Positions 1-7,117 of a stretch of 64,000 nucleotides of DNA are shown here, one piece after another. Numbering within the stretch: position 1 is the first letter of the stretch; every line of letters starts with the position of its first letter. The stretch lies in the NCBI RefSeq assembly GCF_018861295.1, contig NZ_JAHLDM010000013.1, positions 1 to 64,000 on the forward strand, read 5' to 3'. The DNA is from Clostridium_AD estertheticum_D (GTDB lineage: Bacteria; Bacillota; Clostridia; Clostridiales; Clostridiaceae). The position numbers were made by a program, and so were the translations under genes. Under the pieces are notes generated by a model, which ran no database searches, was not told the DNA's origin, and saw only the letters and a program-made list of their open reading frames with translations.

Positions 1-797
1 CATTTATTTGCAAAAACAACATATTTTCTTGAACCTTTATGTTCTTCCATCCAATCAAGTAATGTTATTTCATATTGAGCAAGCTTTGGCAAAATACCAG
101 GCATTTTATTACCTTTACCTAATTCTTTTTCCATACTAGCTATTACTTCTGGAATTCTTGAATCACCCGCATGAGCGTTGAAGGCTGCGTATAAATCAAG
201 TTCTGAATTTTCTTCTATTTCAACTCCTAGATTATATAATTGCTTAATTGGTGCATTACATGCTAGGAAATCTTGTGGACGAGGTCCGAAAGAGATTATT
301 TTCAAATTGTCGAGGCCAAGTAATGTAGTAGCAACTGGTACAAATTCTGAAATCATATCCGCAACTTCACTAGCTGTTCCAACAGGATATTCGGGAATAA
401 ATGCCTTTATATTACGTAGTGCTAAATTGTAACTCGCATTTAACATTCCACAATAAGCATCCCCACGGCCATTCATTAAATTATCACCGCTTTCCTCTGA
501 AGCAGCTACAAACATTACTGGTCCACCAAATTGTTTTGCAAGTAAGGTTTCCGAAGTTTCAGGACCGAAATTTCCAAGGTATACTACTAATGCATTTACA
601 CCAGCTTCTTTAACTTCTTTTAATGCTTTTAACATATGTGTTTCATTTTCCACAGTAGTTAAACATTCAAATATATCAACGTTAGATTTTTTATAAGATT
701 CAACTACAGCTTTTCTACGGCTCTCAGATAACTCCATTGGGAAGCAATCTCTACTTACTGCAACAATTCCTAATTTTAATTGTGGTAAATTTTTCAT
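1..797 (-). CDS. L-fucose/L-arabinose isomerase family protein (3' end outside window)
   Basis: About 265 N-terminal residues are visible; the gene runs off the left edge. The start at 797 has GGAGGA at good spacing, while an ATG at 804 is too close to it. The protein opens with a Rossmann-like segment (LKLGIVAVSRDCFP) and contains LVVYLGNFGPETSE and FNAHAGDSRIPEV, in keeping with the N-terminal and middle domains of the FucI/AraA fold that interconverts aldoses and ketoses. The metal-binding C-terminal domain is not in view, so the substrate cannot be named. It lies about 40 bp downstream of a DUF4867 gene on the same strand and is probably co-transcribed with it. The family call is by recognition and the exact sugar is unknown. 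Confidence 0.7.
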   Translation of the reverse strand, partial: MKNLPQLKLGIVAVSRDCFPMELSESRRKAVVESYKKSNVDIFECLTTVENETHMLKALKEVKEAGVNALVVYLGNFGPETSETLLAKQFGGPVMFVAASEESGDNLMNGRGDAYCGMLNASYNLALRNIKAFIPEYPVGTASEVADMISEFVPVATTLLGLDNLKIISFGPRPQDFLACNAPIKQLYNLGVEIEENSELDLYAAFNAHAGDSRIPEVIASMEKELGKGNKMPGILPKLAQYEITLLDWMEEHKGSRKYVVFANK

Positions 798-842
798 TTT
801 CCATTCCTCCGATTATTTTATTATGAATAGTTATTTTTAAAC

Positions 843-1466
843 TTATTTTATTGAAATATTTTTACCTTTTAAGCCTATAAATGCTCCTTGAGTTCCTAAA
901 TCAGTATCTTTGTGACCAATTAACCATTTGTTTCTAGCAAAGAGTAAAACATCTTCACCAGATTTATTAATTTTATTTTTGAGTGGCAAATTAGTATCCC
1001 TAGGTAATACAACTACGCATTTAAAACCATTTTCATTTGCATTACAAGGTGCATAATGAAGTGTAGTTGCATAAACCTCAATGATTGTACCAGCCGGAAC
1101 TAAAAAGGCTTCTATATTTGAAGTATCATATGAATAATCTTTTTCAATATCTTGAATACAACCTAGAAGTAAAATAAAATCAGTAACTGCAACATTTATT
1201 TCAGATGAACGATGATATTCCACAGCGTTTAGTAAATAATTATTACCATTACAATATCCTACTTGAATTGGTAATTCACCAAATTCTCTTATTTTTAAGT
1301 CTTGCGCTATTTCTAAATCTTCTAATTCTTTAATTGATGGCTCATAGACTACATCATTTGGCAATGGTGTCGTTTTCATTTTTTCAATTAATTTAGAACA
1401 ATCATAATTTTCTAAAACATGTCCATATTTCTTAAACTCACTATCTGTAATTTTTTTAATAATCAT
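843..1466 (-). CDS. DUF4867 family protein
   Basis: A protein of 207 residues, soluble, with no signal peptide. It resembles the DUF4867 family, which often sits beside fucose-isomerase-like genes, as it does here. The middle contains VEYHRSSEINVAVTDFILLL and FLVPAGTIIEVYATTLHYAP, a pattern consistent with a cupin-like beta-barrel: an Arg/Glu-rich strand, then a Pro-Ala-Gly turn, then a His-containing strand. A role as an accessory or mutarotase-like partner of the isomerase is inference. The start at 1466 is preferred over 1472 because AGAAGGGAAG is then about nine bases away. It is first in a two-gene minus-strand operon. Confidence 0.65.
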   Translation of the reverse strand: MIIKKITDSEFKKYGHVLENYDCSKLIEKMKTTPLPNDVVYEPSIKELEDLEIAQDLKIREFGELPIQVGYCNGNNYLLNAVEYHRSSEINVAVTDFILLLGCIQDIEKDYSYDTSNIEAFLVPAGTIIEVYATTLHYAPCNANENGFKCVVVLPRDTNLPLKNKINKSGEDVLLFARNKWLIGHKDTDLGTQGAFIGLKGKNISIK

Positions 1467-1933
1467 AGTCATCTTCCCTTCTATTAAATTTTTTGTTATT
1501 ATAATAAATAACTTTTTAAATTCCCTTTAATAAGTCTATTCTACTATTCTTTTATAGTTTTATCAACATGTTTTGTAAACTATTTCATTTTATTCAAAAG
1601 TTTTTAATATTGTGGTAGGTACTAGTGAATGGTAAGAGTGACTTATTAAATCTGAAAACTTAATTTTTGTATTGATAATAAATTTTTTACATGTACAAGT
1701 TAAGAGAAGTGGTGTATAATGGAACAAGAAAGAAGTAAGTTAATGAGAAATTAAAGACAAGATATATCACAAAAGTATAATATACATATTCATGAGATTT
1801 TTTTTAAAAAAGATTGTGAAAATAATCACAAAAGTATACTCTAAAACTATGAAAAATGTATTAATACATGTAGTAATAATAGTAAATCAATTAAAATTAT
1901 GGACAAAATTTGATTATTAGGGAGAGTGTAGTT
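1467..1933. other. divergent intergenic region
   Basis: This is 467 bp of A+T-rich DNA between the minus-strand DUF4867 operon and the plus-strand CoA-transferase gene. It must hold both promoters. The plus-strand candidate is listed separately; a second TATAAT occurs at about 1777-1782. I see no small gene with a ribosome site and no recognisable riboswitch. Confidence 0.5.
1692..1720 (+). promoter_or_regulatory. putative sigma-A promoter for the CoA-transferase
   Basis: TGTACA at 1692-1697 and a perfect TATAAT at 1715-1720 are separated by 17 bp. This would give a leader of roughly 200 nt before the start at 1934. Confidence 0.4.
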
Positions 1934-3244
1934 ATGAATTTACAAGAAATATACAAATCAAAGGTTATTACGGCAGAGCAAGCTGCTGGGAAGATAGTGT
2001 CTGGAAATAGGGTAGCAACAGGGCATGCTTGTGCTGAACCTGTTACGCTTATAGAGGCAATGTTAAAGAATAAGGATTCCTATAAAGATGTTGAAATTGT
2101 GCATATGGTTCCTATGGGAAAAGATGAGTATACTAAGCCAGGAATGGAAAGCCATTTTAAACACAATGCATTATTTGCAGGTGCCAGTACAAGAGAAGCT
2201 ATCGCTTCTGGAAGAGCAGATTTTACGCCTTGTTTTTTTTCTAAGATACCTGAGCTATTTAAAAATAATTATCTACCAGTAGATGTGGCACTTATTCAAG
2301 TTTCATCACCTGATGAGCATGGGTGTTGTAGTTTTGGTTTATCTGTTGATTACACAAAGACAGCAGCAGAATGCGCAAAAATGGTAATTGCAGAAGTAAA
2401 TAAAGAAATGCCAAGAACTATGGGTGACTCTTTTATAAATGTCTCTGATATTGATTATATAGTAGAATCAAATCATCCACTAATAGAACTTACTTCTCCT
2501 AAAATTGGGGATGTTGAAAGAGCTATTGGAGAGAATTGTGCTTCTTTAGTTGAGGATGGTTCTACACTACAACTTGGAATAGGTGCTATTCCAGATGCAG
2601 TTTTATTATTTTTAAAAGGAAAGAAGGACTTAGGAATTCATTCTGAAATGATTTCAGATGGAGTTGTGGAACTAGTTGAAGCAGGTGTAATTACAGGCAA
2701 GGCTAAATCCCTTCATGAGGGAAAGATTGTTGTTACATTTTTGATGGGAAGCAAAAGACTATATGATTTTGTAGATAATAACCCTATGGTTGAAATGTAT
2801 TCTGTAGATTATGTAAATGATCCCTATGTTATTGCTAAAAATAATAAAATGGTATGTGTAAATTCTGCTATTCAAGTAGATTTTATGGGTCAAGTTAATG
2901 CAGAAATGATAGGAGAAACTCAGTTTAGTGGAACTGGTGGTCAAGTTGATTTTGTTCGCGGGGCATCTATGGCCCAAAATGGTAAATCCATAATCGCAAT
3001 GCCATCGACTGCATGCAAAGGAAAAGTTTCAAGAATTAAACCAAACCTTGATGAAGGAGCAGCTGTTACAACACTTAGAAATGATGTGCAATATATAGTT
3101 ACTGAATATGGTATTGCAGAATTAAAAGGTAAAACTTTAAAAAATAGAGCAAAAGCGCTAATAAATATTGCTCACCCAGATTTTAGGAATGAGTTAATAC
3201 AGGAATTTGAAAAAAGGTTTAAGTGCAAATTCACATCAAAATAA
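1934..3244 (+). CDS. acetyl-CoA hydrolase/4-hydroxybutyrate CoA-transferase family protein
   Basis: A protein of 436 residues. Such enzymes move CoA between acyl-CoA and a free acid such as acetate, 4-hydroxybutyrate or butyrate, by way of a glutamyl-CoA intermediate in clostridial fermentation. The sequence shows the glycine-rich LQLGIGAIPDAV loop (about 213-223), then HSEMISDG with the expected catalytic Glu at residue 238, the position known for the Clostridium aminobutyricum enzyme, and the GTGGQVDFVRGA motif near residue 335. The start at 1934 has GGAGAG seven bases upstream; an ATG at 1910 has no ribosome site. It is a single-gene unit ended by a long perfect hairpin. The acid substrate cannot be told from sequence alone. 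Confidence 0.85.
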   Translation: MNLQEIYKSKVITAEQAAGKIVSGNRVATGHACAEPVTLIEAMLKNKDSYKDVEIVHMVPMGKDEYTKPGMESHFKHNALFAGASTREAIASGRADFTPCFFSKIPELFKNNYLPVDVALIQVSSPDEHGCCSFGLSVDYTKTAAECAKMVIAEVNKEMPRTMGDSFINVSDIDYIVESNHPLIELTSPKIGDVERAIGENCASLVEDGSTLQLGIGAIPDAVLLFLKGKKDLGIHSEMISDGVVELVEAGVITGKAKSLHEGKIVVTFLMGSKRLYDFVDNNPMVEMYSVDYVNDPYVIAKNNKMVCVNSAIQVDFMGQVNAEMIGETQFSGTGGQVDFVRGASMAQNGKSIIAMPSTACKGKVSRIKPNLDEGAAVTTLRNDVQYIVTEYGIAELKGKTLKNRAKALINIAHPDFRNELIQEFEKRFKCKFTSK

Positions 3245-3260
3245 TTAAAGATGATTAATA

Positions 3261-3310
3261 AATAGTAGCCAGATAATTAGGGACCTAATTATCTGGCTAC
3301 TATTTATTTT
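3261..3310 (+). terminator. intrinsic terminator after the CoA-transferase gene
   Basis: A 21-bp perfect inverted repeat (3261-3281 and 3284-3304) is followed by a T-rich tail. It isolates the CoA-transferase gene from the spoIIA operon. Confidence 0.85.
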
Positions 3311-3413
3311 AATACGGTAAATTTAGAATATTAAAATTATTTAACACATATTATGTTAAAAAGTACAAAATTGGGTATAATATAAAGAAATGAAAAAATA
3401 TTACATAAAAAAA

Positions 3414-3440
3414 GAAGGATTTTCTTATAAGTTAGCGAAT
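3414..3440 (+). promoter_or_regulatory. sigma-H-type promoter of the spoIIA operon
   Basis: GAAGGATTT (3414-3422) matches the sigma-H -35 consensus RnAGGAwWW at every position. After 11 bp, AGCGAAT (3434-3440) matches the -10 consensus RnnGAAT at every position. In Bacillus and Clostridium, spoIIA is transcribed by sigma-H, so site and gene agree. It lies about 73 bp before the spoIIAA start. Confidence 0.8.
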
Positions 3441-3512
3441 ATAGGATATGGATACATTATTTAGAAGATATCAAAATAATATTTAAATTCCAAATGATTC
3501 GGGGGGAAGAGA

Positions 3513-3848
3513 ATGCATTTAAATTTTGAAAATAGTGAAGATAAGTTGATAGTTTACATGTCTGGGGAATTAGACCACCATAGTGCTGAGGAAGTTAGGA
3601 ATATTATAGATGATAGGTTAGAACGAGATAGTTATAACAAATTAATTATGGATTTTGGAGAAGTGACATTTATGGATAGTTCTGGTATTGGTGTAGTTAT
3701 TGGAAGATACAAAAAGTTACATATGAGAAATGGAAAAGTATGTGTAACTAATATTAAATCTTCAGTTAAAAGGGTATTTGAACTGTCAGGAATGTTTAAG
3801 ATTATCATGTTATATGATGACGTAAAGCAAGCTGTAAACAACATTTAG
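3513..3848 (+). CDS. spoIIAA: anti-sigma F factor antagonist SpoIIAA
   Basis: A STAS-domain protein of 111 residues, the family's normal size. It binds SpoIIAB and frees sigma-F in the forespore, and it is inactivated by phosphorylation on a serine in the motif FMDSSGIGV. Here the second serine of that motif is residue 57, equivalent to Ser58 of B. subtilis. The start follows a very strong GGGGGGAAGAG site. It is the first gene of spoIIAA-spoIIAB-sigF, with 13 bp to the next gene, and is read from the sigma-H promoter at 3414-3440. Confidence 0.97.
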   Translation: MHLNFENSEDKLIVYMSGELDHHSAEEVRNIIDDRLERDSYNKLIMDFGEVTFMDSSGIGVVIGRYKKLHMRNGKVCVTNIKSSVKRVFELSGMFKIIMLYDDVKQAVNNI

Positions 3849-3861
3849 TGGGGGGATTAGT

Positions 3862-4290
3862 ATGTGTTACAATAAAATTAAGATAGAATTTTCAAGTAAA
3901 TCGCAGAATGAAAGTTTCGCAAGAGTAGCAATAGCAGCATTTGCTTCACAATTAGATCCTACAATTGACGAAATCACCGATGTTAAAACAGCGGTATCAG
4001 AAGCAGTTACTAATGCAATTATTCATGGATATGAAAGTGAAGAGGAAATGATCACTATTGAGGCAATTATTAATGGCACGGAATTGACAGTAATAGTTAA
4101 TGATACGGGGAAAGGAATTGATAATTTGGAGCTAGCTATGGAGCCGCTATACACTTCTCGTCCAGACCTTGAGAGGTCTGGAATGGGTTTTACTGTAATG
4201 GAGACTTTTATGGACAGTCTGGAAGTAAAGTCTGACAAAGGTAGGGGAACAAGTATAATAATGAAAAAAATATTTAATCCTTTAAGTTAG
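3862..4290 (+). CDS. spoIIAB: anti-sigma F factor SpoIIAB (serine kinase)
   Basis: A GHKL-fold ATPase of 142 residues that holds sigma-F inactive and phosphorylates SpoIIAA. The N-box SEAVTNAIIHGY carries Glu47 and Asn51, the G1 box is VNDTGKGI (Asp81), and the G2 box is SGMGFTVMETF (106-116). All ATP-binding motifs are intact. A GGGGGA ribosome site precedes the start. It lies between spoIIAA and sigF with short gaps, so translation of the three is probably coupled. Confidence 0.97.
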   Translation: MCYNKIKIEFSSKSQNESFARVAIAAFASQLDPTIDEITDVKTAVSEAVTNAIIHGYESEEEMITIEAIINGTELTVIVNDTGKGIDNLELAMEPLYTSRPDLERSGMGFTVMETFMDSLEVKSDKGRGTSIIMKKIFNPLS

Positions 4291-4300
4291 GTGGAATATT

Positions 4301-5053
4301 ATGGATCAAAAAATAGTGAAAAAAAGCAACTATAATTATGAAGATAATATGCAACTTATTCAAATGGCTAGAAATGGAGAACCTGGTGCACTAGACACTT
4401 TAGTAGAAATGAATTTGCCATTAGTTTCATCTATAAGTAAAAAATTTTTAAATAGAGGATATGAGTATGATGATATCTTCCAGATAGGTTGTATTGGACT
4501 CGTAAAAGCAATTAATAATTTTGATACTAAGTATAATGTGAAATTTTCCACATATGCAGTTCCTATGATAATGGGAGAGATTAAAAGATTTCTTAGAGAT
4601 GATGGAATTATAAAAGTAAGCAGGAGCGTTAAAAATACTGCACGGCAATTGCATTATGATAAAGATACTCTAACCAAAAAATTGGGTAGAGATCCTACAA
4701 TTGACGAATTGTCGGTATTTTGTAATATAGAAAAAGAAGATATAGTATATGCATTAGAGTCTGCTAGCAATATGCTGTATTTATTTGATACGATACATCA
4801 AGATGATGGTGCACCAGTATTGTTAATTGATAAGCTAAGTGAGAAATATGAAGAAGATAACCAAGTTTTAGATAAAATTTCTCTCAAAGAAGCACTTAGA
4901 AAACTTGATGCAAAATCAAGGCAAATAATTATGCTCAGATACTTTAAAGATAATACACAAATTCAGGTAGCAAAAATGATGGGAATTAGCCAAGTGCAGG
5001 TATCAAGAATAGAAAAGAAAGTTTTGAAAATAATGAGGGAAAAATTAATTTAG
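4301..5053 (+). CDS. sigF: RNA polymerase sporulation sigma factor SigF
   Basis: A sigma-70 family factor of 250 residues that directs early forespore transcription. Region 2 is seen at DDIFQIGCIGLVKAINNFD with the following KFSTYAVPMIMGEI core-binding and -10 recognition helix. Region 3 follows at about 115-150. The region 4 helix-turn-helix near the C-terminus reads QVAKMMGISQVQVSRIEKKV. Length and gene order (spoIIAA, spoIIAB, sigF, then spoVA genes) match Bacillus and Clostridium. A bulged hairpin with a T tract follows. Confidence 0.97.
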   Translation: MDQKIVKKSNYNYEDNMQLIQMARNGEPGALDTLVEMNLPLVSSISKKFLNRGYEYDDIFQIGCIGLVKAINNFDTKYNVKFSTYAVPMIMGEIKRFLRDDGIIKVSRSVKNTARQLHYDKDTLTKKLGRDPTIDELSVFCNIEKEDIVYALESASNMLYLFDTIHQDDGAPVLLIDKLSEKYEEDNQVLDKISLKEALRKLDAKSRQIIMLRYFKDNTQIQVAKMMGISQVQVSRIEKKVLKIMREKLI

Positions 5054-5059
5054 AAAGAT

Positions 5060-5134
5060 AATAAGATGTATTATGGACAAATAACTTCAAGTTTGATTTG
5101 AAGCCGTTTATCTTTAGTTGCATCTTATTTTTTT
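5060..5134 (+). terminator. probable terminator after sigF
   Basis: AATAAGATG (5060-5068) pairs with CATCTTATT (5121-5129) around an inner CTTCAA/TTTGAAG stem, and seven T residues follow. The long interior makes this less certain than other terminators in the window. Confidence 0.55.
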
Positions 5135-5240
5135 GACTAAAAACTATATTAATGCAAATACTAAAATTAAGAATCAGAGTATTATATTTTTATAAAAAAA
5201 CAAATCAATAATAACTTTCAAAAGTGACAAGGAGGATTTT

Positions 5241-5693
5241 ATGAAGGTAAAAGAAAAAGCCATAAGAAAAAAATTCGATAAACTTAATTCAAACAACATT
5301 CCAAAGCCCAATTTACTAAAACACTGTTTTAATGCCTTTTGGGTTGGAGGATTAATATGTGTAATTGGACAATTTATAAGTGATATTTTTTCGAAATTTG
5401 GTGTTCCAAAGGATGAGCTAGGGGCATATGTATCTATAGTTATGGTGTTTTTAGGTGCAGCACTTACTGGTATTGGTGTATATGATAAGTTGGGTGACTT
5501 TGCAGGCGCAGGTTCTGTTGTACCAATTACTGGGTTTGCAAATTCAATTGTCTCACCTGCAATGGAGTTTAAAAAAGAAGGTTTTGTTTTTGGAGTTGCA
5601 GCTAAAATGTTTACTATTGCAGGACCTGTTCTAGTTTATGGAATTGGTTCATCTGTAATTGTAGGGATTTTATATTATTTTTTAAGGTGGTGA
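5241..5693 (+). CDS. spoVAC: stage V sporulation protein AC
   Basis: An integral membrane protein of 150 residues and part of the SpoVA channel that moves dipicolinic acid into the forespore and out on germination. A basic N-terminus is followed by hydrophobic segments at about 33-48, 60-82 and 120-148, and the family signature FWVGGLICVIGQ is present. It starts after AAGGAGG. Clostridia usually carry only AC, AD and AE, lacking the spoVAA and spoVAB of Bacillus, and the same is seen here. I could not find a convincing sigma-G promoter upstream. Confidence 0.95.
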   Translation: MKVKEKAIRKKFDKLNSNNIPKPNLLKHCFNAFWVGGLICVIGQFISDIFSKFGVPKDELGAYVSIVMVFLGAALTGIGVYDKLGDFAGAGSVVPITGFANSIVSPAMEFKKEGFVFGVAAKMFTIAGPVLVYGIGSSVIVGILYYFLRW

Positions 5694-5699
5694 TGCGAA

Positions 5700-6716
5700 A
5701 TGGGTAGAAGAATTGGTCTTCAAACAGTAGAAATTGAAAGTAAACCTAGAATTATTGGTACCTATAATATAGTTGGTCCTAAAGAGGGACAGGGACCATT
5801 AAAAGAGTATTTCGATGAAATTATAGAAGATGATCTTAATGGAACTGAAAGCTTTGAAAAAGCTGAAACAAGTCTTTTATATACTGCGATATCAAAAAGT
5901 ATAAAAAAAGCAAGGTTAAAGGAAGTCGATATCAATTATTTATTAGCGGGTGATTTATTAAACCAGTTATCATCTTCATGTTTTGCTGCTAGAGATTTAG
6001 ACATACCGTTTATAGGTCTATATGGAGCTTGTTCAACTATGGCAGAGTCTTTAAGCGTTGGTTCAATGATAATGGAAGGTGGCCTAGCTAATTATGTTGT
6101 AGCAGCTACCTCTTCACATTTTTCTTCAGCGGAAAGGCAATTTAGATTACCACTTGAAATGGGAAGTCAGAGATCACCAACAGCACAATGGACCGTGACA
6201 GGTGCAGGTTCAATGGTTTTAGGTAAAAAAGGTAAATTCCCTTATGTTACTCATATTACAACTGGAAAAGTTAAAGACTATGGAATAATTGATGTGAATA
6301 ATATGGGAGTTGCAATGGCACCAGCAGCAGTGGACACTATTAAACAACATTTTATGGATACTGGTAGAAAACCTTCAGATTATGATGTTATTGCTACTGG
6401 AGATTTAGGTATTATAGGAAAGGAGTTTACAGAAAAATTATTGCTTGAATACAAGTACGATATGAGAGGTCATTATATTGATTGTGGTGAGAAAATTTTT
6501 GATGCTTCAAGGCAAGGAACTAACGCTGGTGGTAGTGGTTGTGGTTGTTCTGCAGTAGTTGCAACAGGTTATTTGCTTAAAAATATGCTGAAGGGAAAAT
6601 TTAAAAGGATCCTGTTAGTTTCAACAGGAGCTCTTTTAAGTTCTACTTCAACTTTGCAGGGTGAAACAATACCAGGAATTGCTCATGCTGTTTCAATAGA
6701 GTTTGGGGGTGAATAA
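5700..6716 (+). CDS. spoVAD: stage V sporulation protein AD
   Basis: A protein of 338 residues with a thiolase-like fold that binds dipicolinic acid and lines the SpoVA channel on the membrane surface. The usual motif GACSTMAESLSVGSM is found near residue 111 and GTNAGGSGCGCSA near residue 275. It begins six bases after spoVAC (site AGGTGG) and its stop is directly followed by the spoVAE start, so the three genes are translationally linked. Confidence 0.95.
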   Translation: MGRRIGLQTVEIESKPRIIGTYNIVGPKEGQGPLKEYFDEIIEDDLNGTESFEKAETSLLYTAISKSIKKARLKEVDINYLLAGDLLNQLSSSCFAARDLDIPFIGLYGACSTMAESLSVGSMIMEGGLANYVVAATSSHFSSAERQFRLPLEMGSQRSPTAQWTVTGAGSMVLGKKGKFPYVTHITTGKVKDYGIIDVNNMGVAMAPAAVDTIKQHFMDTGRKPSDYDVIATGDLGIIGKEFTEKLLLEYKYDMRGHYIDCGEKIFDASRQGTNAGGSGCGCSAVVATGYLLKNMLKGKFKRILLVSTGALLSSTSTLQGETIPGIAHAVSIEFGGE

Positions 6717-7073
6717 ATGAATAATTACATTATGGCTTTTATAGTTGGAGGACTTATATGTGTAATAGGTCAAATACTTATGGATACAACTAAACTTACT
6801 CCTGCTAGGATACTGGTTGTATTTGTAACGGGTGGTGTAATACTAGGAGCATTTAATATATATGATGTAGTAATCAAATATGGAAAAGCGGGTGGGAGTA
6901 TACCTCTGCCTGGTTTTGGATATAGTTTGGCTAAGAGTGTAATGAAAGAAGTAGATGAGTTTGGTCTTATAGGTGCTTTTACAGGAGGTATAAAGGGTAC
7001 TGCAGGCGGCATTACTGCTGCAATTTTCTTTGGATATATAATGGCATTGATTTTTAATCCTAAAACTAAATAA
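6717..7073 (+). CDS. spoVAE: stage V sporulation protein AE (SpoVAEb type)
   Basis: A membrane protein of 118 residues with four hydrophobic segments and the family motif FIVGGLICVIGQILMD, clearly related to the similar motif of SpoVAC. The start codon directly follows the spoVAD stop, with GGGGGTGAAT as ribosome site inside spoVAD. It is the last gene of the spoVA cluster and ends at a shared terminator. Confidence 0.93.
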   Translation: MNNYIMAFIVGGLICVIGQILMDTTKLTPARILVVFVTGGVILGAFNIYDVVIKYGKAGGSIPLPGFGYSLAKSVMKEVDEFGLIGAFTGGIKGTAGGITAAIFFGYIMALIFNPKTK

Positions 7074-7117
7074 AAAACAACTATTAAAATACATAATATT
7101 TTAATAGTTGTTTTTTT
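7072..7117. terminator. bidirectional terminator between spoVAE and the PBP gene
   Basis: An A-run, a 16-bp or longer stem (ACAACTATTAAAATA and its complement) with a five-base loop, and a T-run on the other side. It serves the two convergent genes; the stop codons of both lie at its edges. Confidence 0.9.

Noticed and set aside
5131..5240. Sigma-G promoter for spoVAC
   Set aside because: CAATAAT near 5206 is a possible -10, but no GHATR-type -35 is found at 17-18 bp.
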